From contig CAJGBX010000094.1 of NCBI GenBank assembly GCA_904501685.1, positions 1-5,081 on the forward strand: DNA of 5,081 bases, given 5' to 3'. The notes beneath the pieces are model-generated. The model worked only from the letters and a program-made list of their open reading frames with translations. It was not told where the DNA came from and ran no database searches. Positions 4,929-5,081 of the stretch are shown piece after piece. The stretch is from Clostridiaceae bacterium (GTDB taxonomy: Bacteria; Bacillota; Clostridia; Oscillospirales; Acutalibacteraceae). The position numbers and the translations under genes were made by a program. How positions within the stretch are numbered: the stretch's first letter is position 1; every line of letters begins with the position of its first letter.

Positions 4929-5081
4929 AATTTTCTCCTGAATTCAGTAATTCCATTATATATTAACAAATATTATCTTAAATTGCAATAGCTCAAAACG
5001 GTTAAAATCAAGTAATTTTCAAAACGTGGATTAATATTATAAGGAATAAATATATTAAATGTTAAACTATTTTAAAAAAAG
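4929..5081. other. AT-rich intergenic region upstream of metA, running to the window edge
   Basis: Besides the metA Shine-Dalgarno and candidate promoter, there is a small dyad near the ribosome site: GAATT-CAGT-AATTC at 4940-4953, overlapping the palindrome CTGAATTCAG at 4938-4947. No S-box, SAM-II or T-box features are recognisable. At the far right, AAGGA (5041-5045) precedes an ATG at 5059-5061 that stays open to the edge (MLNYFKK), which could be the first codons of a divergent plus-strand gene. The 13-base spacing is long and only seven full codons are visible, so no CDS is called. Confidence 0.5.
4960..4988 (-). promoter_or_regulatory. Candidate metA promoter
   Basis: On the minus strand, TTGCAA (4983-4988) and TAATAT (4960-4965) are 17 bases apart, with TGT before the -10 box; each box matches consensus at 4 of 6 positions. 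A perfect TATAAT at 4955-4960 overlaps it but has no good -35 box. Either choice gives a leader of only about 20-30 bases. Confidence 0.45.

Noticed and set aside
5059..5081. Possible start of a divergent plus-strand gene at the right edge
   Set aside because: Only seven full codons are visible, the AAGGA site is 13 bases away, and no convincing promoter is seen, so it is mentioned but not called.

Overview
This 5,081-base window looks like ordinary chromosome from a low-to-moderate GC Gram-positive bacterium, most likely a Clostridia-type Firmicute (gut Oscillospirales/Lachnospirales style). The reasons are the AGGAG Shine-Dalgarno sites, sigma-A-like promoters with 17-base spacers and TGn extensions, AT-rich intergenic DNA, a Gram-positive style lipoprotein and the gene families present. 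The exact taxon cannot be read from the sequence.

Layout, left to right: a strong hairpin terminator (33-70); hpt, hypoxanthine phosphoribosyltransferase, on the minus strand (94-654); a divergent promoter region (655-863); a two-gene plus-strand operon of an OPT-family transporter (864-2780) and, two bases later, a small PqqD/RRE-like protein (2783-3166); a shared terminator (3165-3200); a small XRE-type regulator on the minus strand (3217-3453); a divergent promoter region with inverted repeats (3454-3570); a small lipoprotein on the plus strand (3571-3954); a shared terminator (3964-4002); metA, homoserine O-acyltransferase, on the minus strand (4014-4928); and an AT-rich upstream region running to the window edge (4929-5081). 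No stretch of more than 300 bases lacks a gene.

The transcription units alternate strictly in direction. Each convergent junction carries one hairpin with U-tracts on both strands, and each divergent junction carries promoters facing both ways. There are thus five independent units: purine salvage (hpt), probable peptide or metal-chelate uptake (OPT plus PqqD-like), a regulator, a lipoprotein that the regulator may control, and methionine biosynthesis (metA). The transporter and the PqqD-like protein are the only pair clearly made to work together.

Two start sites differ from the longest open frames. The transporter starts at ATG 864, not GTG 858, and the XRE protein starts at ATG 3453, not GTG 3462, because in both cases the GTG abuts or overlaps the Shine-Dalgarno. 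I see no mobile element, CRISPR array, tRNA, rRNA or recognisable riboswitch. The observations most worth following are the transporter/PqqD-like coupling, the 11-residue repeats in the lipoprotein (one repeat still visible as an exact 12-base repeat at 33-base spacing), and the promoter architecture between the XRE gene and the lipoprotein.
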